A DNA stretch of 64,000 nucleotides, taken from Myxococcus stipitatus DSM 14675 (GTDB lineage Bacteria; Myxococcota; Myxococcia; Myxococcales; Myxococcaceae). The notes below the pieces were generated by a model that had not been told where the DNA came from, did no database searches, and was given only the letters and a program-made list of their open reading frames with translations. The DNA lies in assembly GCF_000331735.1 (NCBI RefSeq), contig NC_020126.1:8125501-8189500 (forward strand), given 5' to 3'. Below, piece after piece: positions 41,311 through 49,848 of this stretch (within the stretch, counting starts at the first letter, position 1; each line of letters begins with the position of its first letter). A program made the translations under genes and the position numbers.

Positions 41311-42528
41311 GTGATGTTCCGCCTCCGGCTGTTCAGCCTCCTCGTCCTTCTGCTTGCCGCGCTGCCAGGCTTCGCCGCGAGCCCTCCCTCCCCCGCTCCC
41401 GTTGCGCTCGGGCAACCGCTCACGGTGCATTTCTTCGACGTGGGCCAAGGTGACGCGGCCCTCGTCATCTCCCCCACCGGCAAGACGGTGCTCATCGACG
41501 GGGGTCCCCCCGAGGCTCGGGAGCGGCTCACCGCTCGAATCAAGGAGCTGGTGAAGGGGCCGCTGGACATGCTCATCCTCACCCATCCGCACCTCGACCA
41601 TCTGGGTGGGCTCATCTCGGCGGTGCGTGCCGTGGGCGCCCGGCGCTTCATGGACCCGGGCTTCAACCATCCCAGTGAGGCGTACCGGGACCTGCTCGAC
41701 TTCGTGGGCGACAACGTCGGCCAGGTGATGACGCCCGAGCCGGGCCCCACCAGTGCGAACGGCATGCTCACCATCGGCCTGGGAGACGGTGTCGCCCTCA
41801 CCGTGCTCTGGCCGCGCATGCCCAAGGAGCCCTTCCTCGTGGGCACGCGCTCGGACGCGAACTCCAACTCCATCGTCCTGCGGCTGACCTACGGGAAGAC
41901 GGCGTTCCTGCTCGTCGGCGACGCGGAGCCGGACACGGAGGCCGCGCTGCTCCAGCGCTCGCTGAACCTCACGGCCACCGTGCTGAAGGTCGCCCATCAC
42001 GGCGGCAAGCACTCCTCCACCGCCGCGTTCCTCGCGGCGTCGAAGCCGCAGGCCGCCGTCATCTCCGTGGGCGCGAAGAACGACTACGGACACCCCGCAC
42101 CGGAGACCCTGGCGCGGCTGGCGGACGTCGGGGCCCATGTGCTGCGCACGGACCAGGAAGGTGAAGTGGTCGCCGCCAGCGATGGCCAGTCGGTCACGCT
42201 GAGGACCCATGCCGGCACGGGGGCGCTGCTGGTGCTCACCGGCAATGTGGACCCGAGCCCCGTGACGTCCTCACCCGCCACCGTCACCCCTGTCCGCCCG
42301 GGACGCCCCGGAGCCGCCGCGCCGCCGCCGCGGGGTGAGACAGGACGCGCGCCCAAGGCGTCCCCCGAGGACTCCGGCACGAGTCAGTACGTGGGGCTCA
42401 AGGGCAGCAAGGTGTTCCACCGTGAGACGTGCTCCACGCTGAAGCGTTCCAAGTCAGAACGTACGCTCTACCCGAACCGCGAAGCCGCCCTGCGCGAGCG
42501 TCGCCCCGCCGAGGATTGTCACCCATGA
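41311..42528 (+). CDS. exported ComEC-like metallo-beta-lactamase-fold protein, copy 1
   Basis: A 405-aa protein from GTG 41311 (ATG 41314 also possible). A signal peptide ([17 protein letters not shown]) precedes a ComEC/Rec2-type hydrolase domain: [26 protein letters not shown] (HxHxDH), [11 protein letters not shown] and [14 protein letters not shown], so the metal site looks complete. A C-terminal module of about 48 residues ([16 protein letters not shown], then EDCHP) resembles the Ada-type zinc-binding tail found on such proteins. There are no ComEC channel helices, so it is a free periplasmic enzyme, perhaps a nuclease or phosphoesterase. It overlaps copy 2 by 4 bp. Confidence 0.85.
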   Translation: MMFRLRLFSLLVLLLAALPGFAASPPSPAPVALGQPLTVHFFDVGQGDAALVISPTGKTVLIDGGPPEARERLTARIKELVKGPLDMLILTHPHLDHLGGLISAVRAVGARRFMDPGFNHPSEAYRDLLDFVGDNVGQVMTPEPGPTSANGMLTIGLGDGVALTVLWPRMPKEPFLVGTRSDANSNSIVLRLTYGKTAFLLVGDAEPDTEAALLQRSLNLTATVLKVAHHGGKHSSTAAFLAASKPQAAVISVGAKNDYGHPAPETLARLADVGAHVLRTDQEGEVVAASDGQSVTLRTHAGTGALLVLTGNVDPSPVTSSPATVTPVRPGRPGAAAPPPRGETGRAPKASPEDSGTSQYVGLKGSKVFHRETCSTLKRSKSERTLYPNREAALRERRPAEDCHP

Positions 42529-43811
42529 GCCCGCGCCTTCTCGCCCTGTTGGGGACCTTGTGGGTCCTGGGGGCCTGCCGGGATTCGAAGCCGGAAGCGG
42601 CCGCGCCGCCAGCCACCGAGGCCAAGCGCCTGTTCGGCGCCGCGCCGGATGGAAAGCTGCACGTCTACTTCTTCGATGTGGGCCAAGGCGACGCGGCCCT
42701 CATCGTCTCCCCCAAGGGGACCACGGTGCTGGTGGACTCCGGCCCGCAGAGCGCCGCCGCCCATCTGGTGAACCGCCTTCCGGAGCTGCTCGTCCGGCCG
42801 CTGGACCTGGTCATCCTCACGCACCCGCACGTGGACCACCACGGGGCGCTCGATGCCGTCCTGCGCCGGGTGGGCGCTCGCCAGCTCATGGAGCCCCAGG
42901 TTCCGGGGACGCCGCCCGCCTATGACCAGATGCTCACGGACATCAGCGCGCGCCAGATTCAGGTCGTCTCCCCCGCACCGCCCACCTCGACGCCCAACGC
43001 ACCCCAGCGCATCAACCTGGGCGACGGGGTGTCGCTGACCATCCTCTGGCCCCGCGCCCCCGCCGAGCCCTTGCTGGACGCACCCGAGACGGCGCTCGAG
43101 GCCAACTCCATCGTCCTTCGCTTGTCGTACGGCGAGACGTCGGTGCTCTTCATGGGGGACGCGCTCGCGCAGACGGAGGAGTACCTGCTCGCGCGCGAGG
43201 TCCCGCTCAAGTCCACGCTGCTCAAGGTGGGGGCCCATGGCCTCCCTGGCGCCACCACCGCGCCCTTCCTCGCGCGAGTGGGGGCGCGTGCCGCCGTCAT
43301 CTCCGCGGGCAAGGGCAACGCCTTTGGAGCGCCCGCCCCCGCCACGTTGGAGCGGATGAAGGCGGCCCACGTCCAGGTGTTCCGCACCGACGTGGACGGC
43401 GAGGTGCAGGTGGTCAGCGATGGCCAGTCGCTGGTCGTCTCGCCCCAGCGCCTGCCTCGTGGGACGCCCACGGACACGCACTACACGCACGCGGGCCAGG
43501 GCCCCACGCCGGAGCCGGACTTCTGGGCCGGCAAGCCCGCGCCCTCGAAGAAGGCGCCAGAGGAGCCCGCCGCGCCACCTCCCGAGGCGCCCGCACCCGC
43601 GCCCGCGCCTCCAGTGGCGGCCGCCAAGGAGAAGGAGAAGGGAGACACGAAGAAGTACACCGGGCCTTACGTGGCCAGCCGGAAGCGGCCGCTCTTCCAC
43701 ATCCCGAACTGCGATGGCGCGAAGAAGATCCACGCCGAGAACCTCATCACCTACAAGACGCGTGAAGAGGCCGCTCGCGAACGGCGCCCCGCCCAGGACT
43801 GCAACCCATGA
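42525..43811 (+). CDS. ComEC-like metallo-beta-lactamase-fold lipoprotein, copy 2 (altered metal site)
   Basis: A 428-aa tandem paralog of the preceding gene, starting with ATGA overlap. It has a lipobox (LWVLGAC). The fold is recognisable: [28 protein letters not shown] and LFMGDALAQTEE. The third metal motif of copy 1 ([10 protein letters not shown]) is changed to VGAHGLPGATT, losing one His of the pair. A Pro/Ala/Lys-rich linker leads to the same C-terminal module (GPYVASRKRPLFHIPNC ending QDCNP). Activity is therefore uncertain. It is coupled by ATGA to the DUF3006 gene. Confidence 0.85.
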   Translation: MSPRLLALLGTLWVLGACRDSKPEAAAPPATEAKRLFGAAPDGKLHVYFFDVGQGDAALIVSPKGTTVLVDSGPQSAAAHLVNRLPELLVRPLDLVILTHPHVDHHGALDAVLRRVGARQLMEPQVPGTPPAYDQMLTDISARQIQVVSPAPPTSTPNAPQRINLGDGVSLTILWPRAPAEPLLDAPETALEANSIVLRLSYGETSVLFMGDALAQTEEYLLAREVPLKSTLLKVGAHGLPGATTAPFLARVGARAAVISAGKGNAFGAPAPATLERMKAAHVQVFRTDVDGEVQVVSDGQSLVVSPQRLPRGTPTDTHYTHAGQGPTPEPDFWAGKPAPSKKAPEEPAAPPPEAPAPAPAPPVAAAKEKEKGDTKKYTGPYVASRKRPLFHIPNCDGAKKIHAENLITYKTREEAARERRPAQDCNP

Positions 43812-44068
43812 CGAAGCACACCCAGGCGCCGCAGCAGGCCACGCTCGACCGCATCGAGGACGACGTCGCGGTGCTCGTCGTGGACGGGCGCGAGGTGACG
43901 AAGCCTCTCGCTTCGCTCCCCTCGGGAGTCCGCGAGGGGGACGTGCTCGACCTGGAGACGTTGACGGTCAATCCCGAGGCCACCGAGATGCTGCGCGGGC
44001 AGGTCCGCGCTGCCCGGCAGCGGGCGAAGAAGGGGAAGACCCCGCCTCCTGGAGACTTCGACCTCTAG
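43808..44068 (+). CDS. DUF3006 domain protein
   Basis: An 86-aa protein: TLDRIEDDVAVLVVDGREV, then a short loop and VREGDVLDLETLTVNPEAT, matching the DUF3006 pattern of a small beta-barrel-like domain with the D-R-x-E-x-x-x-A-V-L start. The C-terminus is basic. DUF3006 genes often accompany ComEC-like metallo-beta-lactamase genes, as here. Start and upstream stop overlap by 4 bp. Its function is unknown. Confidence 0.85.
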   Translation: MTKHTQAPQQATLDRIEDDVAVLVVDGREVTKPLASLPSGVREGDVLDLETLTVNPEATEMLRGQVRAARQRAKKGKTPPPGDFDL

Positions 44069-44102
44069 GTGCGCTGCCCTGGGTCCACGCTCAGGGCGAA
44101 TT

Positions 44103-44249
44103 GCCCACGGTCAGCCTCGCCCCGAGCACAACGGAAGTGCTCAGGCTGGGGAGGACTCCGTGACTTCGCACTCCCGACAGCTCCCAGGGAGGTGAAACCA
44201 GGGACACTGTCCGCGAGCTACCGCGCGGAGCGCGCGATGGGAATCTCCA
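44103..44249. repeat. diverged direct repeat, copy A (relic of an AgmX-type gene 3' end)
   Basis: About 147 bp, clearly similar to 44285-44430. It includes a stem-loop (CAGCCT, GAGCAC / GTGCTC, AGGCTG, 44112-44148). On the minus strand at 44218-44250 it carries MEIPIARSAR-stop, corresponding to LEIPIALSAR-stop at the end of the functional gene at 44399. It therefore looks like a leftover 3' end of a duplicated gene. No longer coding part is seen. Confidence 0.75.
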
Positions 44250-44284
44250 TGCGCGCTCCCCTCGGTCCAGGCCCGAGACGTGCT

Positions 44285-44430
44285 GCCCACGGTCAGCCTC
44301 GCCCTGAGCACGACGGAAGTGCTCAGGCTGGAGAGGACTCGTGACTACGAGCTCCAGACAACCCCTGGGGAATGAACCCCAGGGGCACTGTCCACGAACT
44401 ACCGCGCGGAGAGCGCGATGGGAATCTCCA
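44285..44430. repeat. diverged direct repeat, copy B (3' end of the GltJ-like gene plus downstream hairpins)
   Basis: Second copy of the roughly 146-bp element; its right end is the last codons of the gene at 44399-46129. It contains a 9-bp stem-loop CCTGAGCAC / GTGCTCAGG (44303-44327) and the CCCC hairpin described separately. Confidence 0.75.
44362..44385. terminator. hairpin downstream of the GltJ-like gene
   Basis: A perfect 9-bp stem CCCCTGGGG / CCCCAGGGG with a 6-nt loop lies 14 bp beyond the stop of the minus-strand GltJ-like gene. The equivalent position in repeat copy A has lost the pairing. Confidence 0.55.
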
Positions 44431-46129
44431 GGTCGACGTCCTCGCCCTTGAAGCTGGAGAAGACCATCCCCTTCGCCTGGTCCCGGATGCAGGTGCCCAC
44501 GGGGTTCGCGGCGGCGTTCAGGTCCTTGCGGCTGAACGTGGTGGCCTTCACCGCGCCGGACGTCCCCACTGTCGCGGTGAGCGTCACGTTGCCCCCCTTG
44601 AACGAAGGATTGCGGCGAAGCTCCTGCGCGACACAGTCGCGGAACGCGGCCTGCTTCTCATTGACCACGCGCTCCACTTCCTCGTCGGAGGGCCCACCCA
44701 CCTCGTCCTCGCCAGCGGGCGCTTCCGCGCCTTCGCCCGCCTGAGGCGCGGCGGCCTGCTTCTCCGTGCCCTCGGCGGGAGCCGGCTTCTCCGTCTCACC
44801 CTCCGCCGCGGGCGCGGCCTTCTCTTCCGAAGGCGCGCCAGCCTCACCCTCTCCGGCAACGGGCTGCTTCGGCGCCGCGGGCTGCTCGTCGGGGGCGGGG
44901 GCGGGCGGAGGCTTCGCCGTGGGAACCGGCGCGGGCTTCCCAGCCATCTGGTCGCTCAGCGCGGCCATCCCCGCGCCCGAGAAGATGGAGCGCTCCACCA
45001 CCTGGCCGGAGGCATCCAGCGCCTTCACGCGCAAGGGCATGATGCCCGTCGCATCCAGCGCGAACGCGGCGCCCAGGGGGACAACGATGAGCAGCAGGAG
45101 CACGAGGGCGACGACCTTCCCCTTCGAGCCTCCGCCACTCTTCGTGCTCACCTTCTTGCTCTTGCCACTCTTCGCCGCGTTGCGCGTCGAGGACGTCCGC
45201 GCCGGAGGAGCCTCGTCCTCCTCGTCATCACGCGCCGCCGCGAGCGGATCCTCCTGCGGCACACCATCGTCCGACTCCCCCTTCTCGGGCAGGTCCAGGT
45301 CGGAGAACAGCTCGTTCAACGGAGCCGCCGACGCCGCGGGCGCGCCACCTCGCCGCGACGAGGGCTGCGGCTGGTTCCGAGGGTCGGGCTCCCCGAAGTA
45401 CGTCGTGTCCGGGTCCTCCTCGGGCACCCACTGGCGCTGGGCGGGAGCCTCGGGCTCCTCCTCCGGCGGCAGCTGGGGCTCGGGCTCCGGCTCGGGCGTG
45501 AAGCGCTGCTCGGGCTCCTGGTAGGACGGCTGCGGCTCCGGCTCGCGACGGGTCGGCGCGCTCTTCGCGGCACGCGCGGGAGGAGCCTCCGCCACGGGAG
45601 GAGGAGGCGGCGGTGGCTCCGGCGCGGCAACCGGGGCGAACAGCCCGGCCAGCTCCGGCACATCCGCGCCGCGCTTCCAGTCCGCCATGCCCTGCTGCCA
45701 GAAGAAGCTCCGGCCGCTGATGGTGCCCGTGGCCACGAGCTCTCGGAGCGCCCCTTCGTCCAGCGGGCCCTCCTGCTTGTTGCGCACCATCACGAACCAC
45801 GGAGAGCCCGTGGCGCGCAGCGGTGCCGCACGTGTCGGCTCATCATCCCAGGGCGTCTGGAGCGCCGCGGGTGGGGCCTTGTCGAGGGCAGGCGAGGACG
45901 CCACCGGCGCGGGTGCGGCACTCGCGGCGGGCTCGGCCAAGGAGCGCTCTTGCGCTCTCAGCCGCTCCACGTCCGCGAGCGACACCACGCGGGTGCTTTC
46001 CTCTTCGGCGGGTCCTTCGACGGTGATGACGTTCTGGCAGTTCTTGCAACGGACCTTGACCGTTTTGCCGCGGACTTTTTCGTCCGCAATGGAGTACCGC
46101 TTCTGGCAATTGTCGCAGGTGAAGTTCAA
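44399..46129 (-). CDS. GltJ/AgmX-like protein: zinc ribbon, GYF domain, AgmX/PglI C-terminus
   Basis: A 576-aa single-pass inner-membrane protein. It begins with a zinc ribbon (Cys 5, 8, 28, 31; MNFTCDNCQKRYSI) of the MJ0042 type. A GYF-like domain lies at about 108-165 (PWFVMVRNKQEGPLDEGAL, FFWQQGMADWKRG), then a long Pro/Glu-rich linker and a membrane helix near 337-360 (VVALVLLLLIVVPLGAAFAL). The periplasmic C-terminus is an AgmX/PglI (TonB-like) domain, EKQAAFRDCVAQELRRNP to the end. The order matches GltJ of the Myxococcus Agl-Glt gliding machine. No other glt or agl genes are nearby, so a paralogous role is likely. Confidence 0.85.
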   Translation of the reverse strand: MNFTCDNCQKRYSIADEKVRGKTVKVRCKNCQNVITVEGPAEEESTRVVSLADVERLRAQERSLAEPAASAAPAPVASSPALDKAPPAALQTPWDDEPTRAAPLRATGSPWFVMVRNKQEGPLDEGALRELVATGTISGRSFFWQQGMADWKRGADVPELAGLFAPVAAPEPPPPPPPVAEAPPARAAKSAPTRREPEPQPSYQEPEQRFTPEPEPEPQLPPEEEPEAPAQRQWVPEEDPDTTYFGEPDPRNQPQPSSRRGGAPAASAAPLNELFSDLDLPEKGESDDGVPQEDPLAAARDDEEDEAPPARTSSTRNAAKSGKSKKVSTKSGGGSKGKVVALVLLLLIVVPLGAAFALDATGIMPLRVKALDASGQVVERSIFSGAGMAALSDQMAGKPAPVPTAKPPPAPAPDEQPAAPKQPVAGEGEAGAPSEEKAAPAAEGETEKPAPAEGTEKQAAAPQAGEGAEAPAGEDEVGGPSDEEVERVVNEKQAAFRDCVAQELRRNPSFKGGNVTLTATVGTSGAVKATTFSRKDLNAAANPVGTCIRDQAKGMVFSSFKGEDVDLEIPIALSAR

Positions 46130-46281
46130 GGGGAGCGTCCGGCTCGCTGAGGGGAGACGAGGTCCGGGATGCTACCGCTAGAATTCTCCGGCGCAAACCA
46201 TCGGTTGACTCCGTCGTGCGGCCCAACTATGGAGCCGCCCTCTCCCACTGTCTTCTCTCGCCTTATTTCAGAAGGTGGCGA

Positions 46282-46572
46282 ATGTCGGCGAAGGACCTCG
46301 GATCGAAATTCGTCTGCTTCAAGTGCCAGACGAAGTTCTACGACATGAAGAAGCCTGACCCGCTGTGCCCCAAGTGTGGCGCGGACCAGCGGGAAAGCCC
46401 TGCCCTCAAGCCTCAGCCCGAGGGCCGCCGCGGCCGTCTGGCCGCTCCCAAGGTCATCGAGCCTATCGAGCCCGAGGAGCCAGCACCGAGCAACGAGGAG
46501 GAAGAAGAAGACCTCGACTCGTTCGATGAGGACGAGAGCGCGGCTGCTGAGTCCGAAGAAGACGAAACCTAG
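46282..46572 (+). CDS. TIGR02300/FYDLN-acid family protein
   Basis: A 96-aa protein from ATG 46282. A two-Cys-pair zinc ribbon (KFVCFKCQTKFYDMKKPDPL, then CPKCGADQ) is followed by a basic segment and a strongly acidic tail (SNEEEEEDLDSFDEDES). This is the FYDLN_acid arrangement, here with FYDMKK. The family's role is unknown. It is divergent from the GltJ-like gene, whose product also begins with a zinc ribbon. Confidence 0.88.
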   Translation: MSAKDLGSKFVCFKCQTKFYDMKKPDPLCPKCGADQRESPALKPQPEGRRGRLAAPKVIEPIEPEEPAPSNEEEEEDLDSFDEDESAAAESEEDET

Positions 46573-46591
46573 TTCCTGCTGGGGTTCGCAT

Positions 46592-46678
46592 GGACTCCCT
46601 GGCCAACGCCGGGAGTCCCGTGGCTTCGGGTGTCCTCACGAAGCCACACTTCACGGAGCGCCCCTTCGACTGGGGCGC
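46592..46678. terminator. cluster of three consecutive hairpins between convergent genes
   Basis: Stem 1 GGACTCCC/GGGAGTCC (46592-46618), stem 2 GTGGCTTCG/CGAAGCCAC (46620-46647), stem 3 GCGCCCC/GGGGCGC (46658-46678). They lie between the FYDLN gene stop and the stop of the small minus-strand gene at 46712, so they could terminate both. Confidence 0.5.
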
Positions 46679-46711
46679 CTCCAGACTTCCCTTACGACTG
46701 GTGTGTTCCGC

Positions 46712-46882
46712 TCAGGTCCCCGTCGACGCCGGAGTCAGCTCCGACAGCGCGCGGCGGATCTGCTCGTAGAGCCCAGGTCCCATCTCCTGCATCCCCACCG
46801 GGCGCACGCTCTTGCGAGACGCCTCGGGTCCATGGTGCGCCGGGTTCGTCAGAGCTGATCGCTTCTTGGCCTGTTGCATCAT
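46712..46882 (-). CDS. small 56-aa protein of unknown function
   Basis: A short gene starting at tandem ATG codons (46882, 46879) after GAGAGGGGGG at good spacing. The product begins MMQQAKKRSALTNPAHHG, has a polar middle (EASRKSVRPVGMQEMG) and ends in an amphipathic helix (GLYEQIRRALSELTP). The strong ribosome-binding site, helical end and lack of other coding potential support it. There is no recognised domain. It stands alone between the FYDLN protein and the cupredoxin-like lipoprotein. Confidence 0.5.
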   Translation of the reverse strand: MMQQAKKRSALTNPAHHGPEASRKSVRPVGMQEMGPGLYEQIRRALSELTPASTGT

Positions 46883-47033
46883 TCGGCCCCCCTCTCTTGT
46901 TGATACGCACCACTACCGTAACAATTTTTCCGTTGCAGCGGAAAACGAATCCAGTCGTCCACGTCTCAACTCCTAGAACGTGTAGCGAACAAATCCTTTG
47001 AGGGGATTCGGCGCGGCGGACTGGAGGGACGGG

Positions 47034-47804
47034 CTACTTGAGCTCGGAGACCGTCCAATCCTGTGTCACCTCGACGCGCTCTCCGGCCCGGACATTCACG
47101 GTCCGCTCCACTGGAGGGAGCCGCTCGTGCCAGAAGACGAGGGTATGGGTGCCTTCGGGGACCTCCATCCGGAAGCCTCCGTCGGCACGGGTGGTGGTGA
47201 AGTACCCATGGTCGAAGGTGCGCACCACGGCCCGCATCCATGGATGGATGTCGCAGTGGATGGGCAGCATGCCGGGCTGTGCGGGCAGCGGCCGGCGCGT
47301 GGTCATTCCATCCAGGGGCATGGCCACGTTGAAGTAGGAACGATTGGAGCCGGAGGCCGCGCGCACGTTGTGGACCAGGGGGTCCGAGTTGCGCAGCGTC
47401 AGCGTCGTCCCGGCGAGGGCGGCCAGGACGGGAGGCTCGTAGAGGCACTTCTTCTGGTCCAGCACCGGGTCGGCGGGGGGCGTCGCGGGGGGCGGGAGCC
47501 CGGCGCCGGACTTGAGGGACACCACCGTGTAGGCCAGGGCCCCTTCGGCGCCGACGACGAGGGTGCGGTCTTCCGCCTGCTCGCCACAGACGGAGACGAC
47601 CGTGCCCGTGGTGGGCGACAAGGTAGGGGCTGGAGGGTTGCCCGCAAGGCGGACCTTCCCCTCGAGGGTGCCCCACTTCACGTCGGCCGGAGGGCGCGCG
47701 GCCGAGGGCGCCGGCGTGGCGGGGGCCGGGGGAGCGGGCGTCTCGCGACAGGCGGAAACGAGCGCGAGCAGGAGCAGCGGGCGGAAGAAAGGGGCGCGGA
47801 GCAC
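47034..47804 (-). CDS. cupredoxin-like lipoprotein
   Basis: A 256-aa lipoprotein (lipobox LVSAC) with an Ala/Pro linker. The beta-rich domain, about 50-190, starts TLEGKVRLAGNPP. Possible type-1 copper ligands are His in SDPLVHNVRAA and Cys-His-Met in LPIHCDIHPWMRAVV, the pattern seen in methylamine-utilisation/plastocyanin-like proteins. A carboxypeptidase-regulatory-like beta domain (GYFTTTRADGGFRMEVPEG) forms the C-terminus. It may carry electrons or bind copper in the periplasm. Its partner is unknown. Confidence 0.75.
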   Translation of the reverse strand: MLRAPFFRPLLLLALVSACRETPAPPAPATPAPSAARPPADVKWGTLEGKVRLAGNPPAPTLSPTTGTVVSVCGEQAEDRTLVVGAEGALAYTVVSLKSGAGLPPPATPPADPVLDQKKCLYEPPVLAALAGTTLTLRNSDPLVHNVRAASGSNRSYFNVAMPLDGMTTRRPLPAQPGMLPIHCDIHPWMRAVVRTFDHGYFTTTRADGGFRMEVPEGTHTLVFWHERLPPVERTVNVRAGERVEVTQDWTVSELK

Positions 47805-47966
47805 GCGTCCCGTCTAACGGGTGCGTGAAGCTCTTTCAAATGGCGGATGACGGTCCGAGGGCTCGGGGGATGACTCCGGGTCCATTTGGGCGTTGGACCC
47901 CCATCATCCTTGTTGGTACAAGAGCGCGCGGCCGTACACGGTGCGGCTCTGTGGGAGGCAGCAACT

Positions 47967-48698
47967 TTGCGGGAGAAATTGAAGGCGCTGGCGGAGCTTC
48001 AGAATGTGGACCTGGAGGTCGCATCGCTCCGGAAGGCCGCGGATGTCCACCCCCGTCAGATTGCCGAGCTGGAGCGGGAGCTGGGTGTGGCTCGCAGCGC
48101 CATCGAGGCTGAGCGCGCGCGGGTCGCCGACAAAGAGCGGCAGAAGACGCAGCTCGAGCAGAACATCGTCGACGAGAAGGACAAGGTGAAGAAGTGGGAG
48201 GCGCGCCTGAGTGAACAGCGCTCCACCCGCGAGTACTCCGCCCTGGCCCGCGAAATCGATATCGCCAAGAAGGCCAACCTGACGATGGCCGAGGAACAGG
48301 TGGAGCTGACGAAACAGCTCGGCCAGGACCGCGAAGCCCTCAAGGGGAAGGAGGCCGACTTCTCGACGAAGCAGCAGGGCCTGTCCGCACGGATGGGTGA
48401 GCTGCGCGGGAAGCTGGGCGAGGCCGAGGCGCAGGTGAAGGCGCTCGAGGGTCGTCGCGCGGGTGTGGCGGGAAGCGTGGATGCCACGCTGCTGCGTCGC
48501 TACGACGTGGTGCGGAAGAAGAAGCTTCCCGCACTGGTCGGCGTGGTTGCGGGCACCTGCCAGGGCTGCAACATGAACGTGCCGCCGCAGCTCTACAACA
48601 ACCTGCGCACGTCGCTCGGCACCGACATCTGCCCGTCCTGCAACCGCATCATCTACGCGGTGGAAGCACTCCAGGAAACTCCCGCGGCCGCGAAGTAG
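47967..48698 (+). CDS. coiled-coil protein with C4-type zinc ribbon
   Basis: A 243-aa protein of the COG1579/zf-RING_7 family. TTG 47967 is chosen as start because GGGAGG lies 8 nt upstream and the family N-terminus is LREKLKALAELQNVD. Residues about 1-180 form a long antiparallel coiled coil. The C-terminus holds the C4 ribbon: GTCQGCNMNVPPQLYNN and DICPSCNRIIY. Related proteins (for example CT398 and HP0958) interact with secretion or sigma-54/flagellar partners, but the role here is unknown. rnhA follows 9 bp downstream, so they form an operon. Confidence 0.88.
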   Translation: MREKLKALAELQNVDLEVASLRKAADVHPRQIAELERELGVARSAIEAERARVADKERQKTQLEQNIVDEKDKVKKWEARLSEQRSTREYSALAREIDIAKKANLTMAEEQVELTKQLGQDREALKGKEADFSTKQQGLSARMGELRGKLGEAEAQVKALEGRRAGVAGSVDATLLRRYDVVRKKKLPALVGVVAGTCQGCNMNVPPQLYNNLRTSLGTDICPSCNRIIYAVEALQETPAAAK

Positions 48699-48707
48699 GC
48701 CGCCGCG

Positions 48708-49334
48708 ATGCCCCCGCCGTCCATCGTCGACATCCTCCGTCACATCGCGCGCGAGGAGCCCCTTTCGTCGACGGTTCGCACCTTCCGCGGCTTGACGCGG
48801 GAGCGGCTGGGGCAGCTTCTCGACGAAGCCGCCACCCGTCTGGACCCCGCCTCGAAGGCCGAGGACCGGGCGGCGGCCGTCTCGCCCTCCTCCGCTGCCC
48901 CAGCGGAGCGCTCCTCTCCTTCCGAATCCCTGGGCCGGGTGCGCGTCTATTCAGACGGCGCCGCCCGGGGCAATCCCGGCCCCGCTGGCGCGGGCGCGGT
49001 GGTGACGGACGCCGAGGGCCAGGTGCTTGCCCGGCTGGGCCGCTTCCTGGGAACCCAGACGAACAACACCGCCGAGTACCAGGGCCTGCTCCTGGGACTG
49101 CGGCACGCGAAGTCGCTGGGGGCTCGCGAGGTGGACGTCTACGCGGACAGCGAGCTGCTCATCCGGCAGCTCGGCGGGCAGTACCAGGTGAAGAGCGCCA
49201 CGCTGAAGCCGCTGTTCGACGAGGCGAGGAAGCTGCTCGCCGCCTTCGCCCGGGTGCGGCTGCACCACATCCCCCGCGCGAAGAACGGCGAGGCGGATGC
49301 GATGAGCAACCGCGCCATCGACGAACGCATGTAA
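48708..49334 (+). CDS. rnhA: RNase HI family protein
   Basis: A 208-aa nuclease degrading the RNA strand of RNA-DNA hybrids. The C-terminal RNase H fold (about 75-208) has all four carboxylates: YSDGAARGNPGPAG, NNTAEYQGLL, YADSELLIRQ and KNGEADAMSN. This is the compact archaeal/plant-like HI type. An N-terminal extension of about 75 residues starts with a helical segment (SIVDILRHIAREEPLSSTV) and is otherwise Ala/Ser-rich. It is 9 bp after the zinc-ribbon gene and 82 bp before rnpB. Confidence 0.93.
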   Translation: MPPPSIVDILRHIAREEPLSSTVRTFRGLTRERLGQLLDEAATRLDPASKAEDRAAAVSPSSAAPAERSSPSESLGRVRVYSDGAARGNPGPAGAGAVVTDAEGQVLARLGRFLGTQTNNTAEYQGLLLGLRHAKSLGAREVDVYADSELLIRQLGGQYQVKSATLKPLFDEARKLLAAFARVRLHHIPRAKNGEADAMSNRAIDERM

Positions 49335-49416
49335 CCGGACGCGTCCGGCCTCCCTCCCCTGCTTCCGGCGTCCCCTGGAGTGGACCGACGTCCCGAGCCT
49401 GTTGTAAGGGGCAGGA

Positions 49417-49813
<397 letters not shown>

Positions 49814-49848
49814 GCTTTTCCCTCATCCCCTCCCGGGCCCGCCGCGCA

